A stretch of DNA of 64,000 nt, taken from assembly GCA_935421135.1 (NCBI GenBank), contig OW285187.1, forward strand, positions 4,030,001 through 4,094,000, given 5' to 3'. Position 1 is the stretch's first letter. Every line of letters begins with the position of its first letter. A model generated the notes under the pieces. That model had not been told where the DNA came from and searched no databases. It saw only the letters and a program-made list of their open reading frames with translations. Position numbers and translations under genes: made by a program. This document shows positions 49,501 through 61,100 of this stretch, one piece after another. Origin of the DNA: Bugulina stolonifera. Its lineage: Eukaryota > Bryozoa > Gymnolaemata > Cheilostomatida > Bugulidae.

Positions 49501-49552
49501 CTCTACATTTACCTTATCAATACCTGGCTTGGATTGGTTGAGTTCCTTGTGA
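46525..49552 (+). CDS. Cysteine-rich single-pass membrane protein, unknown family (paralogue A)
   Basis: Five exons: 46525-46678, 47035-47157, 47694-47919, 48058-48200, 49455-49552, all joining in frame to 247 residues. I do not recognise the family. N-terminal exon is basic (FTLRPKRKSCKRQL). Exon 3 is very Cys/Pro-rich, with a threefold ITCQPP-like repeat (PITCQQPPVTCQPPSITCQ) and CC/CXC motifs (SPCCHRC, INCCG, YVCCS, CYC). Exon 4 is acidic/Ser-rich and runs into a hydrophobic stretch that continues into exon 5 (FVIPCSFTLM | SMFFYLVTMM), one predicted membrane helix near the C-terminus. No signal peptide is visible, so a tail-anchored topology is possible. Intron phases (1,1,2,1) equal those of the next gene, 50830-53091. 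Exon 1 start is the first ATG in the open frame. Product function unknown. Confidence 0.6.
48361..48906. mobile_element. MITE with long terminal inverted repeats
   Basis: 546 bp in the last intron of the preceding gene. Ends GGCCACACTGACGCGA (left) and the same in reverse complement on the right, continuing as a roughly 60-bp imperfect inverted repeat rich in GCGAATAGCGAATTTT and GCCAAAGGCGAATTCGC. TA dinucleotides flank both ends, but a longer target duplication is not clear. No ORF. The GCGAA-rich composition resembles Harbinger-type MITEs; superfamily assignment is inference. Confidence 0.78.
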
Positions 49553-50829
49553 TACAGTAATGCATTATGCAGGCTGGAAACTGAGAATCATATAAACTAC
49601 TGTATTACTCTTTCATACATATGTTGTCTGCGTGGTGCATTTGGATACAGATTGTCTGGTGTTGAAGCTAGTTATTATGTAAATGGTGTCTCGTATATCC
49701 ATGTTTTACTGCACAGCACATAAAGGTACAATGTAAATTATGGTTTTGTTAAAATTCAAGCTCATGGACAATTTCTAATTGTTGTAAATAGTTTGCATTG
49801 TTTAAGATATTATAACGGAAAGCAATCAAAATAAATATTAAAAAGATAAAGATTTGTTCTAAAGTACTTTTTCTGAGAAACTAAAATTCAGACAAGAAAT
49901 GTTTGCTAACCTACTAAAACAATTAAACTGACTAGTCTACATGTCAATATGCTACACCTAAAGGACTGATGGTTTATTTAATTAAAGCTTTTCAGATTGG
50001 GAAATGAATAACAAGCATACATATACATTGTAGAATAAAATACATGACATGAATATGACTAATGGGTAGAGGCTGGTTATAGTTAAACTCACTAGAGTCA
50101 AACAGAAAAGTTAGGGAAATATTTTTTGTAGAAAAACACACACCTACATGACATTGTATAATAGTCAGAGTTGGGTCCAAGTCATAAATTTGACTTGACT
50201 CATCAAATCAAGTCACAAGTCAACTTGATTTGGACTTGCCAACATGTTGACTTGACTTGACTTTGACTTGCACATCAATGTGACTTGACTTGACTTGATT
50301 TGGACACATGAATGACTTGTGACTTTGACTTGGTTTTTGCCAAGTCAATGTGGAGGACAAAAATTGTGTACAGTGTATATTCAACATGGAAAAAAGTCTC
50401 AATTGTCTACATATTATTTATCATTTTTACTTCATCAGTGCTACTAGCAGCATTTAGGTTAGCTATGAGGGTATGCACCAAATGTAAAATCTAGGCTGTG
50501 TGTACATGAGACTACACAAGTATATGAGATTCAAAGAGAGCAACATACAGTGTAGGTGACTACCTACTAGTAATAAGAGTACTACACTAATCTGTAGTAT
50601 AGAGTTTGGATGACTCCAAGTTATCAAAAGTCAATACACTCACCACACAGCATATAGCTGAGCTTCTCTTTTTGACATTAGCCTTTTATTGCTGTAGTTC
50701 CAACTACACAATGCATTTACAGAATGCCACTAGGTATGTAACAATCGGTTGGTTATAAGTGTAGTTATAACAGTATACAACACAACAGACAACATAGTTA
50801 TTACACTAGTAGTACATTCCACACCCAGG
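49553..50829. other. Intergenic region between the two paralogous genes
   Basis: About 1.3 kb. Contains the GACTTG-rich block at 50166-50346 and otherwise AT-rich sequence with no supported ORF. The promoter of the downstream paralogue should lie here. Confidence 0.4.
50166..50346. repeat. GACTTG/CAAGTC-rich block, probable hAT end remnant
   Basis: About 15 copies of GACTTG or its complement in 180 bp, beginning CAGAGTTGGGTCCAAGTC. The start resembles the CAGAG ends of the outer element at 23273, and the motif density resembles hAT subterminal repeats. No matching right end or target duplication was found, so it may be a truncated copy. Confidence 0.55.
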
Positions 50830-53091
50830 ATGAGAAGATGTTGCAGTTATAAGAGATCAGTAGTTCATCATGGTAAGTTGTCATCCACATGTAAATCATG
50901 ACTGTAAATAATATTACAAAGATGGTGATGTCTTTTCTTTCAGCATAATGATGTTAGATAATATGGTAACATAGGAAAGGTTTTACTATAGACTATACAA
51001 ACACTGATATCTCAGGTTGTGATAGATTTCCTGTATGTAAAACTAAATTAATAGTACACCAATCCATCAAATTTTGAATTTTCTGGTGATAGTATTTAAC
51101 AAAAGGCTACACTACAGTGTTAGTAGTGTATAATATGTGCAACAGTGTTACACTGTGCTTATACTTCCCAACATACATTATATGGCTATTACACATGTAG
51201 TGTAGCCTTTTGTTAAATACTATCACCAGAAAATTCAAAATTTGATGGTGTATTGCAAAGTTTATTATATTATATTTATATATGTATTTACTATGGTAGG
51301 AAAATGCAGACCAAGATGTGTTCAAAGATCAAAATCAGCTGATAGATACTTGGACTTGTGCCAACACTGTCAACATAGAACGTCAGCATTACCCTGTGAT
51401 GGTTTTGAACCTTTGGCTTCACCTTGTATCAGGACATGCAGGTCTAAACATGGTAAGTCTGCAGTAGTATACACTATTTCGAATAATAGAAAAATAGTAT
51501 TTTGTTATCATTCTAGATTGTGTTTGTACATCTGTGTGTCTGTCCATATGTACAATGTATGTGTCTATATTTATAATGTATATGTGTATATGTGTACAAT
51601 GTCAAAGTGAAAACTGCAATAATGTTATAAAAGGTATAAGCAAGGAACTATTTCTAATAGTTTTTAGCACACACTTCTAAACATTACTCCTCTTATACCA
51701 GTTATAGTGATTTTTCAAGTGCAGTGTAGCCTTTTTAAATTTGCCAAACTTTTCAATACCAACTCATCAATATTGACAAAAAAAGTTGCGTTTGACTAGG
51801 CTAACAGTAAAATCATGTGCTCCTAACAGAGAAAGACCAAATTTTTTATCCATATTTAACATTTCATTTAATAATTTATGCACAATACACCGTATAGTAA
51901 ACCTTTGGTGTACCTGACAGGGAGAAGCAGGTGCTGCACTAGCTCTGATGCTTACATTTGTTGCAAACAGAAAGTAGATCAACACAGTGGATGTGTGAGA
52001 CGCAGATCAGCAAGTGTTCATAGACCTTCTCTTATCTGCGCTCATCCAGTGTAAGTACAATACTGCAGTGCATTATTATTAAAATATATTTTAGTTGAAT
52101 TGGAAAATAGTAAACTTCTTCATGTTGAAAGAAAATATTAGCCACAATCATCATCAATGAAGTGTGAGATGGGAATTTTTTTATGCACACATGTAAATCT
52201 CGGAAAGTTTCTACTGTGTTGTACATTATATATTAGCTCAGCAAGACAAGTAACATGTTTACACCGAGAGAGTCAGTAGTAGTTAGTACTGCAGTAGAGT
52301 CAGTAGTATTAGTAGTTGGTACTGCATTGCTTGTGTTTTGTATATTTGCAAAGTGAAGATACAGTAGTAGAAACAAGAGAGGAGATATGCAGACCGTCTG
52401 CTGAGGATATAGAAGATGATATAGAGGAGTGTCTGTTGGGAGGAGACAACTCTGGTGGGCGGTGCAGCCGAGTGGTATTGCTTAGTAAGAATACTATGTG
52501 CCTGCTGCCTCTGATTATAGCCTCTCTTACCATGTGTAAGTATTATATATAAAGTGTATGCGTATGTGCAGCTCCTGAGATGATAAGTTATGTACAAGTT
52601 TAATAATAATGCATTACACATGTATATTACATTACATGATGTTATAGAAATAGTTTTTTCCTTTGTCACCAAATCAAGATTTCCTGTAAAACATATACAT
52701 TGTATGAGTGTTTGAGAGTTGATAGATTTATGCCCTGCAATAATTTCTTATCCTGCTTGTACAAGTCATGAGACAAATAAAAACAGTCACCATTTGAAAA
52801 ATTGCATCTTGTGCATATGTATTATCAAGTTCACCTTTTCTCTATATATAGATGTGGATGTAAGACTACAGTTAGATAGGATTGTATTAGGGCGGTTTAA
52901 TGGTTTATCCCTACATTGTATTGCAGATTGCAAGTTTTCAAATTTGCAAATTCTAATGAATGTGTTTTATGTACAAGCAGCTGCCAGTTTCCTTTTTCTC
53001 TGTTATATTATCAGCACTGATTGGCTACTTGATAAAGATGGCTGATAAGGCACCCAATGACTACCAGAAGTCACTTGATATATGGGACTGA
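50830..53091 (+). CDS. Cysteine-rich single-pass membrane protein, unknown family (paralogue B)
   Basis: Five exons: 50830-50872, 51300-51452, 51921-52050, 52354-52535, 53015-53091, in frame for 194 residues. Intron phases 1,1,2,1 are the same as in the upstream gene, and the last intron interrupts the membrane helix at the same place (LLPLIIASLTM | SLIGYLIKMAD here; FVIPCSFTLM | SMFFYLVTMM upstream), so the two are tandem duplicates that have diverged strongly. Exons 1-3 are basic and Cys-rich (MRRCCSYKR, LCQHCQHRTSALPC, RCCTSSDAYICCKQ); exon 4 is acidic (SAEDIEDDIEECL). Exon 1 is the weakest call: it is short and chosen because its ATG, donor GTAAGT and phase fit; an alternative is an ATG at 51293 that reads straight into exon 2. 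Function unknown. Confidence 0.55.
51064..51248. mobile_element. Fold-back MITE with 53-bp inverted arms
   Basis: Arms about 51064-51116 and 51196-51248 (CCATCAAATTTTGAATTTTC ... GGCTACACTACA) are perfect reverse complements around an 80-bp centre. No ORF. It ends about 50 bp before the acceptor of the exon at 51300. Flanking TACACC sequences extend the symmetry imperfectly. Confidence 0.8.
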
Positions 53092-53505
53092 AGTCACCAC
53101 TGAGTTGCACAGCTCATGTCACAGCAACCATCACTATTGTAAATATATATTGTCAGTATGCCATTAAAAATTGTAAACAGTTAAAAAGTTTATAACATAT
53201 TGCAACAACATTGAGTTTTCAATACATTTGCACAAACTTTCACTCTTTGCATATAATCATTGAATCTGTTATAACAACACCACCAAACCAAAAGTAAGTA
53301 ATAATCAGATACATGTATATACTGTAATAGTGTACAAATTCTAAAGAAAAATCGAGCGGAAACACTCTCTATAAATAAACTGAGCATGAATGGATTACTG
53401 GAAGAAATAGAACAACAAGGAATGGGGGGCAATGCGTGCATATAATAGTAACAGTCTTATGATTGGACAGAGTCTATATAGTAGAAGGCCTATGATTGGA
53501 CTAAT
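53092..53505. other. Convergent 3' flanks of paralogue B and GNS
   Basis: 414 bp between two stop codons on opposite strands. A plus-strand AATAAA at 53374-53379 could serve the cysteine-rich gene. No clear minus-strand signal seen for GNS. No other feature. Confidence 0.4.
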
Positions 53506-56500
53506 CTATACTCTGATATGGAAAGTGTTACTGTGCCTGTTGTGTTTAAAGATATGCCCATAAAGGTCATGTTTGTTGGACGCCTTCCAGTAGTGAGGTA
53601 TGTTACTGACATCATGACACGTAGTTCCTGAGCAAGTAGCTAGGGTGGCTAGAGACTCCTCCAACGACTCTAGCACGGTATCTGGTAGAGATGAGGCTAC
53701 ATTTTTCAGTTGATTTGGGTCGCTATTCAAATCATAAGCTTCCACAAATTGCTGCAACATGAAAATTCCCAGTATTATGGAACACAAATGTTGAGTGGGT
53801 GAGTCATCCAGCCCGATTATTACTACGGCCTCTGGCTACAAACCATGTCTGTGATACACAACATATCATTTACTAACAACATGTATACGAAATGACACCA
53901 CACTCAATAAATACACTGTTAGCAGTCACAGATCACATGCTATATGCACAACAGTGGGATGTGCTCTACACCATCCTCTATTAACTAGTTAATTGTGGAT
54001 CAATTGTTGTAGTTTTGAGACCGAGTATTGTTTAGCCTAAGGACTATAATCACACTGAATGAAGTAACATACCTCATTATCCGATATGCCACAGTAGATG
54101 AGACTACTTGTAGAACTAAGTCTTCTCACACAGATGTATGTGTTGTTACGAGAGTCCTCACAGACACAGTCAGGGAAGCAGTTCTGTAAAACAGTGCAAC
54201 CCATAACAGAGAGATTAAAAGTGTGTAACACAGGCTAGTGTAAACTGTTGTCTCATTCAGTTATGAGCTGTGAAACCACCATGCACCATTGCAGAAGGCT
54301 ACGAAACCATGGAAACTGGAGATAACGGAAATCTTACATTTAATGGCTGCCCGTCGTACTGTGGACAGCCGGGCTGCTGTAAATCATACTCTCCCGTGTG
54401 CTCCACCAGAAAATCAGTTCTGGAAGTGACTGCTGTTTGAGTATTAAGTAGCGCTGACTTGAAGGACTGTCCATCCATGGAGTCGGGTGGTTTAATACCA
54501 GCGAGGTCAAGGATGGTAGGAGCTAAGTCTATATTTAATACGAGATCTTTCTTCTGCAGTCCCGGCTTCACACCGGGCCCTCTCACCATTAGTGGCACTC
54601 TAATATCAAACTCATAAAACTGTCTTTTATCATTGGGCAAGGAGAATTGACCTACAATGTGATTGGTGGATGTAACTAAATGAAAATATAACACTTAAAA
54701 TACTGTCAACTAAAAACAAAGATATTTAATGTTTATTTGATATTTGTAATGATCCACATTATTGAAAATTTGACGATGAGTCAAGTTGACTCTTTGTAAG
54801 TTGCCAAAAAAAGTAATTGTACGTACCAAGATGGAACCCATTGTCGGAAGCGTAGACGATGTATGTGTTATTAAGTAGGTTACGTTTATCTAGGAGGTTG
54901 ACTACATTCTCTACCATGTCATCTACGGATAGAAGTGTTCTCCATCTATTTCTAAACGTATCGTCAACCCACTGCATGGAATCATTACCCATTGGGTTCT
55001 TTACCTGTCTTAGCAGCCAGTGTTTATCCTGTAACACAGTATGAGGTAATGCTATAAATACATATCTAAGTCTATGTCTAATACATGTCTATGTGTATAT
55101 CTTTGTCTAACACAGTGTGTCCAGACCCAAAGTTGGGTCCCCAAGAGCTTTCACAAAAATAACTTTTGGTGAGTTCAACTACTTGAATATTTAAATGCAA
55201 TGTAAAGACACAATCAAACATTAGTCAGCATTTCTCAAAAACTCGTGACATTGAAGAACAAGTTAACTTTGTGGGTGGGAAAAGTGGAAGCAAATGAAAC
55301 TGCCTATTTCTCTCCTCAGTTAGTCGAAAGAAAACAATGAAAAAGTTGTTCATGACAAATGATCACCCATTAACCTTTAATAAGAAGTTTGGTAGTATTA
55401 CATGTATCTACTGAAGATGCTAGCAAATACAGGTCGGTTTCACATTCAGTTAACACTGGCGTGCAAGAAGTGTCAGCATTAGTCATTCCTAAGGGCAGTT
55501 GATTGAGTTGTAATGTGACACTACTCTTGAACATTGTGTAGACTGAGAGTCATTTGGCGCATTTTTAACAAAAGTGAAGAATGAGAATGAATTGCTTGGA
55601 TCTAAAGCTGTTAAAACGCTGTCACCAGGTCATAGCCAGGCCAATGATTCATATGTACTTACCATGGATTTCTTATTGAAGCTGGCAGTCCTGGGTGCAC
55701 TCATATTAGAGAAGTTCTGGCTGTACTGAGGTGCTGGAGTGAATGGGGCGTGGCAGGAAGGAGTGGACAACATCATAAAGAAAGGCTTCCCTTTCCCATT
55801 ATCAAATTGTTTACTGAGGAAGCTTGTAGCCTTTCTGTTCTGTATAACAACACAACATACAAGTAATGTACAAGCCAGTATGGTTTAGCAGATGCAATCC
55901 CAGTCATGCAATACAAATTTCACCTAAATTTACAGTCGTCACCCACACACCAAGGCCTGATAGGCTAGTAGTATTATAGTAGTAGACAGTACTTTATACT
56001 GTATAGATACTTTGAATAAAAAAAGGAATAACTGTAAGTGTTCAACATACAGGCACTGCTAGTTACTACAGTACAGTAGCTAATAGGGAACTAATCTCAT
56101 GTCTACTGTAGGAGCTAATCCAGTCAGTTCAGATGCTCTGCTATGGTATGGTATGATATGGTATGCAGGAGTTTGTATATCGAGTGAAGGATTTCACAGT
56201 TCCAATCCAAAATCAAGCTGCCAGAACTGGAGACAGTGTTGCTCAAATAACATAATTTGTTTGGCCTGATTCTGTTGATGTTGTCTTCAAATTATGTATA
56301 AATACTATTTATTACATGATACTATTATGTTGTGTTGTACATATAAACCCACTCACTATAACGTCAGTCAGATAGTCTGCTTCATAGTTGTCTGCATGTT
56401 TCTCTGCTCTCCCATTGGCTGAAAGAGTATAGTTGTAGTACCTAGAGTTTCCTACCTGCAGTAGCATATCAAGACAGGCTTTGACAACAATACACAGTGT

Positions 56501-58832
56501 ACTGTACATATTATTATGCCTACAACAATACACAATGTACTGGACACATTGTTATGTCTAAAATCAGGCATAATATGAAAGCAAAACATTTATAACAATA
56601 AGGACCCTTGGAGTTCTGTAAAATATATAATAAAACAGGCAGCCACTGCAAAGCAATACAATAGGTGTATTATTTACAATAATCTAGATTGAACTACAAT
56701 AATATTAAGTTGTAGCCACCTCATCTACAATTTCAGCCTCAAGCTGTTCAAACAATCTTATTATTACATGTACTGATAAGGATAGATGAGACCTACTACA
56801 GATGTATAGAAATTTATTTATAGCATGCTACAAAATACATGGATGTATAATATTACCAGACCATTCCAGTAATCCCAGCCAGGAGGTATGTGCTTCACTC
56901 CACCTACAGTGTCTCTACCATACTACAAGTACAAGATATAACTCTGTAGTATTACAAGAGTACATACAAAGTGTTTAAGCCTATTCTTGTACTAAGGAGG
57001 AGAAGCTCTCTATATTGAGTTAAACTGAAACAAGGCTGAATATTGACAGCGTTGCAAACATTGATTAGATTTGGATAAGTAAGTGATACCTAAATATCTA
57101 CATGTATTATCTATGCAAACTTTCCCTTTATCTTAACCTGAGATTATGGACATTGCAAAAACAATTTTGTTTAAGAGGGAGATTTACGGCGCTATGGCGC
57201 TGTGTGCAATTCCCATCCGTTCTGCACAAGTTAGTGAAGATAACCATACAAGTATGTAGATAGGGCTACCTGCATCATAAATATCGGATTAAATAGCGTA
57301 TAGTACAGTGAGGTATCACACCAATACATTTTAGTATCAACATTAATGAAAGACATCATTGATATTTACAGAATATATAGAAAAACTGGGAGAGCAGTTG
57401 ATAATGATTGTGATCTGCGGTGATGAACTAAGATCATGCATACGTTTGGTTGATAAATTGCTACATGTATGCATTATCATGACACACAGTAACAGCCTAA
57501 TACTCTGAGGATATGCTTTATTCCACAAATCTTACATACTAACACATACACATATGTCCTGTTGTATGGTGCTGACAGTATTATGTATGACAAAAGCTCT
57601 TAGCCCTTAGTACATGTAAGCCACTATTTTATGGCAAATGTTTTAGAAATTGACATACAAACACTAAACACTACTAAATCAGGAATATAACATCTGACAG
57701 CCATCTGTCATACAATAGTGCATGGAGGCTGCTGTATCTTGTTGTATCATGTTTGCCTGACCTTTCAGGATTTAGTCAAAGAATGTGTACAGTGTTGTAC
57801 AACAGACTGCAAACGAGAGAGAATAATATGTAATCTAGTAATAAGACTTGAGGGGATTACCTGGTTTAAGTATTTGCCAGCAAAGAAAGTCGTGTAGCCT
57901 TGCTTCTTGAGATATGTAACAAATGTCCTATTCTCAGGGCCTTGCTGCCAAGAAGTGCTGCTACAGTTACCACTGATAGAGTTGTTGATAGCTCTGTGGT
58001 TATGGACATACTGACCAGTGAGTATACTTGACCGACTAGGACAACAGAGTGGCGTAGTGACAAACTACAAGCAGATATATACATGTACATTTGCAGTAAT
58101 AGGGGAATAGCAAAAACTCTGCAAAAGAGGCAGTTATGTTGGGGCACCTCGACTAGTACATGCAGGTAAAGGTGCAAATCGCCATACGTAAACAGGTCCA
58201 TTATGAGCATGACAATATATATAATGTATACGCACCATGTTGTGGAAAGTAGCACCTTGAGAAGCGACCAGCTGCTTTAGCTTGGTCATGGGACCCTACA
58301 ATGACATAATCTATAAGACAGACAAGCTACACAATGGACAGAAATGAAAGCTATGCAATTCATAGGAAACTTACTAAAATGTTGCTATAGAAACTAAGGA
58401 TGAAATTTTGACTAAAATTATTTCTTGTATACAATGATGTTTCTGCAATGGAACATACTGCCAGCACCTATATGACAGATGCAATGAAATTCAACAATTA
58501 CCGTTTATGCAATACAAATGTAAACTATTACCAGGATAATTGAGAATTTATGTAAACCTTTAGTACAGTTGGCAATCATGAATATTATTAGTTACAATGT
58601 TGACATTCAAATTTTGTTGCAATAATAAAAGCTAATTCGAGGAAGTTATTCAACTGCAACATAATTATTGTAACTCAACATAGTTAGACATTTTGGGAGT
58701 ACTTACTGTTCCATTTAGAAAAACGTCTTGATCATCTGTCAATATGAACACTATGTTTGGCATAGTAGCAGCACACAGAATTTCAGCGAGGAATATGAAC
58801 AAACACGCACATATTGTAAACTTCCTCCTCAT
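53506..58832 (-). CDS. GNS: N-acetylglucosamine-6-sulfatase (lysosomal), 10 exons, complete
   Basis: Exons in transcript order: 58707-58832, 58236-58295, 57861-58064, 56857-56922, 56357-56455, 55663-55839, 54827-55028, 54338-54651, 54073-54183, 53506-53751; 534 residues (human GNS 552). Removes 6-O-sulfate from N-acetylglucosamine ends of heparan and keratan sulfate in the lysosome. Seen: signal peptide ([18 protein letters not shown]), metal-binding LTDDQD at 31-36, sulfatase signature CCPSR at 69-73 in which C69 should become formylglycine, [18 protein letters not shown], metal-binding SDNGFH with D306-N307, [33 protein letters not shown], and the GNS-specific [20 protein letters not shown] near the end. 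Eight of the nine introns are phase 0. N-glycosylation sequons are frequent, as expected for a secretory-pathway enzyme. Confidence 0.96.
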
Positions 58833-59297
58833 AGTGCAGAAACTAGAAGGAAATAGTGGTTTACTTTAATTGCTTTGAGTTAAACAAACAAGTAGATAGT
58901 TAAGCGATCTACATTGAGAAACTTCATATATACAATGTACATATAGATTATACAATGATAGGCCAGTATTAAGCAGGAGACAGCACAAACTGATGTGGTC
59001 CACTTTATCTGCCAGCTTAGATGAATAGATTAGGTGATGATGAAGCGAAACAGAGATTTGATTAGAATGCATTCCAAACTCAAGAAAAAAACCAACGTGA
59101 CAACCTACTAGTGAAAACAATGAATAAAAGCATTTGAGTCTATGGTTTCTCTGTCCTTCCTTGAGGTCCTGTAATCCTAGCAGCCTTAGTTTCGGTTATG
59201 CTCTCTCTCTCTCCCTCCCTCCCTTCTAGGTCGCTAATTAAACGAACTACTTTGTTCTGTAGGACCATTTGTTCCAATTGCTCTCTTTGACTTTCCT

Positions 59298-59660
59298 GTG
59301 CAGCATCTGAGGCAGAGAGACAGTCAGTTTATTTCAGTACATGACAGAATGAAGAAGAGAATGAAAGAGTGCATTATCATTGGCATAGCAGTCTATGGAG
59401 ATGTAAGAACGATGGTGAAGGAGGATGATAAGATTGAAAAGTATGAGGACCTGGCCCGAGAGATTTCCAGACTATGGGACGTAAAGGCAAGTGTGGTACA
59501 ACTCATCATTGATGCACTTGGGAGCATAACGGAAAGATTGACATCCTTTTTGGCCATGCTTGAAGTCACTCATTCTTTTGAGATTATCAAAAAATGGGTT
59601 CTGCTTAGAACAGCACATATGCTATGGAAGGTTTTGGAAATTAAGGTGCAAGGGGGGGGG
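59298..59660 (+). pseudogene. Non-LTR retrotransposon ORF2 C-terminal remnant
   Basis: Reads KKRMKECIIIGIAVYGDVRT, EKYEDLAREISRLWDVKASV, IDALGSITERL, KWVLLRTAHMLWKVLEIKV. This resembles the conserved C-terminal block after the reverse transcriptase of many invertebrate LINEs (pattern EKYxDLAxExxRLWxVKxxVxPxxxxALG...LLxTAxxLRKVL; recalled). There is no upstream RT domain, so it is a 5'-truncated fragment, ending next to a run of G. Confidence 0.65.
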
Positions 59661-59689
59661 GGGGGACGGCATGATGCTGGGCATCCCAG

Positions 59690-60060
59690 GTTCTTGGTAA
59701 AAATCAAAGCTTCTGTTGTACATTGTCCATCTTCTGTCTGCCCTTTAGATTCGTAATTAATCTTGTAGCCTGGCCCTGAACATTTTTCAGTGCTTCGATG
59801 TCTTACTTTGCAGCGGAATCTCAGGTAGCAGCTCCATGCTCTAGGTGAGGCAGACATAGCCACTTGTAGGCTGTGAGTTTCCCGCTTTCTGGTGCTCAAT
59901 AAGGGCCCTTCCTACCATTCCAAGCTGTTTTTTGGCTTTCTGTATTTTATTTTGGATATGAGCAACGAATCTCAGGTTCTTTTGTAGTATCAGACCCAAG
60001 TATAGGATATTGTCAGTGTGCTCCAGCACAGTTCCATTTAGTGCGTAATGCAGTACATCA
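59690..60060 (-). pseudogene. Frameshifted LINE reverse-transcriptase remnant
   Basis: Minus strand reads TVLEHTDNILYLGLILQKNL then IQNKIQKAKKQLGMVGRAL, the RT-thumb pattern YLGVxL...KVxKAxKxLGxLxR of LINEs. After a frameshift near 59895 it continues as AYKWLCLPHLEHGAAT*DSA and DIEALKNVQGQATRLIT, with two in-frame stops. Truncated at both ends. Opposite in orientation to the remnant at 59298-59660, so the two come from separate insertions or a rearrangement. Confidence 0.65.
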
Positions 60061-60530
60061 TATATAAAATTCTATAAATTAATAATCATAATCTATAATC
60101 ATGTTAATATTATAATTATTAATTTAATTAATAATTATATTATTATACATAGCATTGTATATATAATTTATATAGCTTTAATAAATAGGTAAATAATAAT
60201 ATTAAACTATATAATAATTATATAAATAATTAATATTATATATAACCAAGTAAGAGGGGACTCTTACTCCTTTATACAACTAATAACAATAATAACAATA
60301 ATAATTAATAATCAGAATTATTATGGTTGTATATATATAATAATAATTAATACCAAGGAGTAAGATAATACAATATAATAAAAATATTCGAATATATAAT
60401 AATTATTAATTCGCAACTAATTGTATTCAATATTCAACATGAATATTGACTATAAAATAATAATAATCAATAATTATAATAAAATATACTTGTGTAATAA
60501 ATAATATAATGTTTTATTATATGCAATACA
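60058..60530. repeat. Extreme AT-rich low-complexity tract
   Basis: Over 90 percent A+T by eye, built from TAATAATTAT / ATTATATATAA strings for about 470 bp. Contains no ORF. Could be a matrix-attachment or replication-fragile type region; nothing more can be said. Confidence 0.75.
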
Positions 60531-61100
60531 TGTAACAAACATCACATGTGATGGGTGTAATTGATTTCAAACACCCACACTGTTTCATCAGAAGGGAAGG
60601 AAAACTCGTGTCTCAGATATTGAAATAAAAATAATTTGCATAGAACAAGCCTTACTATTTTTGCTTGTTGTCTTACAGCTTTCTTTTATAAATAAAACTT
60701 TAAATTATATTTTATTATAAAACTAAAAATAATGTAAAAAGCAAAGGCAATAATAATAATACTGTCACATGATAGTTAGAGAGTTAGTTGAAAGTTTTAA
60801 ACGGGGCACTGTGTTTATGACTCGCAGAACTGAATGTTCGTTTTTACTAAGAACGCAGAGCTAGGTTGTCAAAAAACTGTCCAATTGCAATGCCTCTTTG
60901 AAAATAAAAAATAAGTTCCGACTGTTAAACGATATGCTATTGGATATCTATAACAGGAAATAATGTGCTTGTGTTTCAACTTTTATTTTGGAGTTGGAGT
61001 TGGTGTAAAACTTCATTTTAGTTTCTGTTGAGTAAAAATGTTAGTTTTACTGTTGGCCATTTGTAACTAGCAGTAAATAAATTATCTCTGTGTTGTTATT

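Larger units (their letters stand above)
58833..61100. other. Divergent intergenic region between GNS and TRAF7
   Basis: 2.3 kb shared upstream region of two head-to-head genes. It contains a CT-rich tract (about 59198-59230), two LINE remnants, a 14-15-base G run near 59652, and an extreme AT-rich tract. Both promoters should lie near the ends. No intact gene seen inside. Confidence 0.5.

Noticed and set aside
52850..52920. Additional exon of the cysteine-rich paralogue B after TATATAG
   Set aside because: Exon 52354-52535 and exon 53015-53091 join in phase without it, as in paralogue A; no counterpart exists there.
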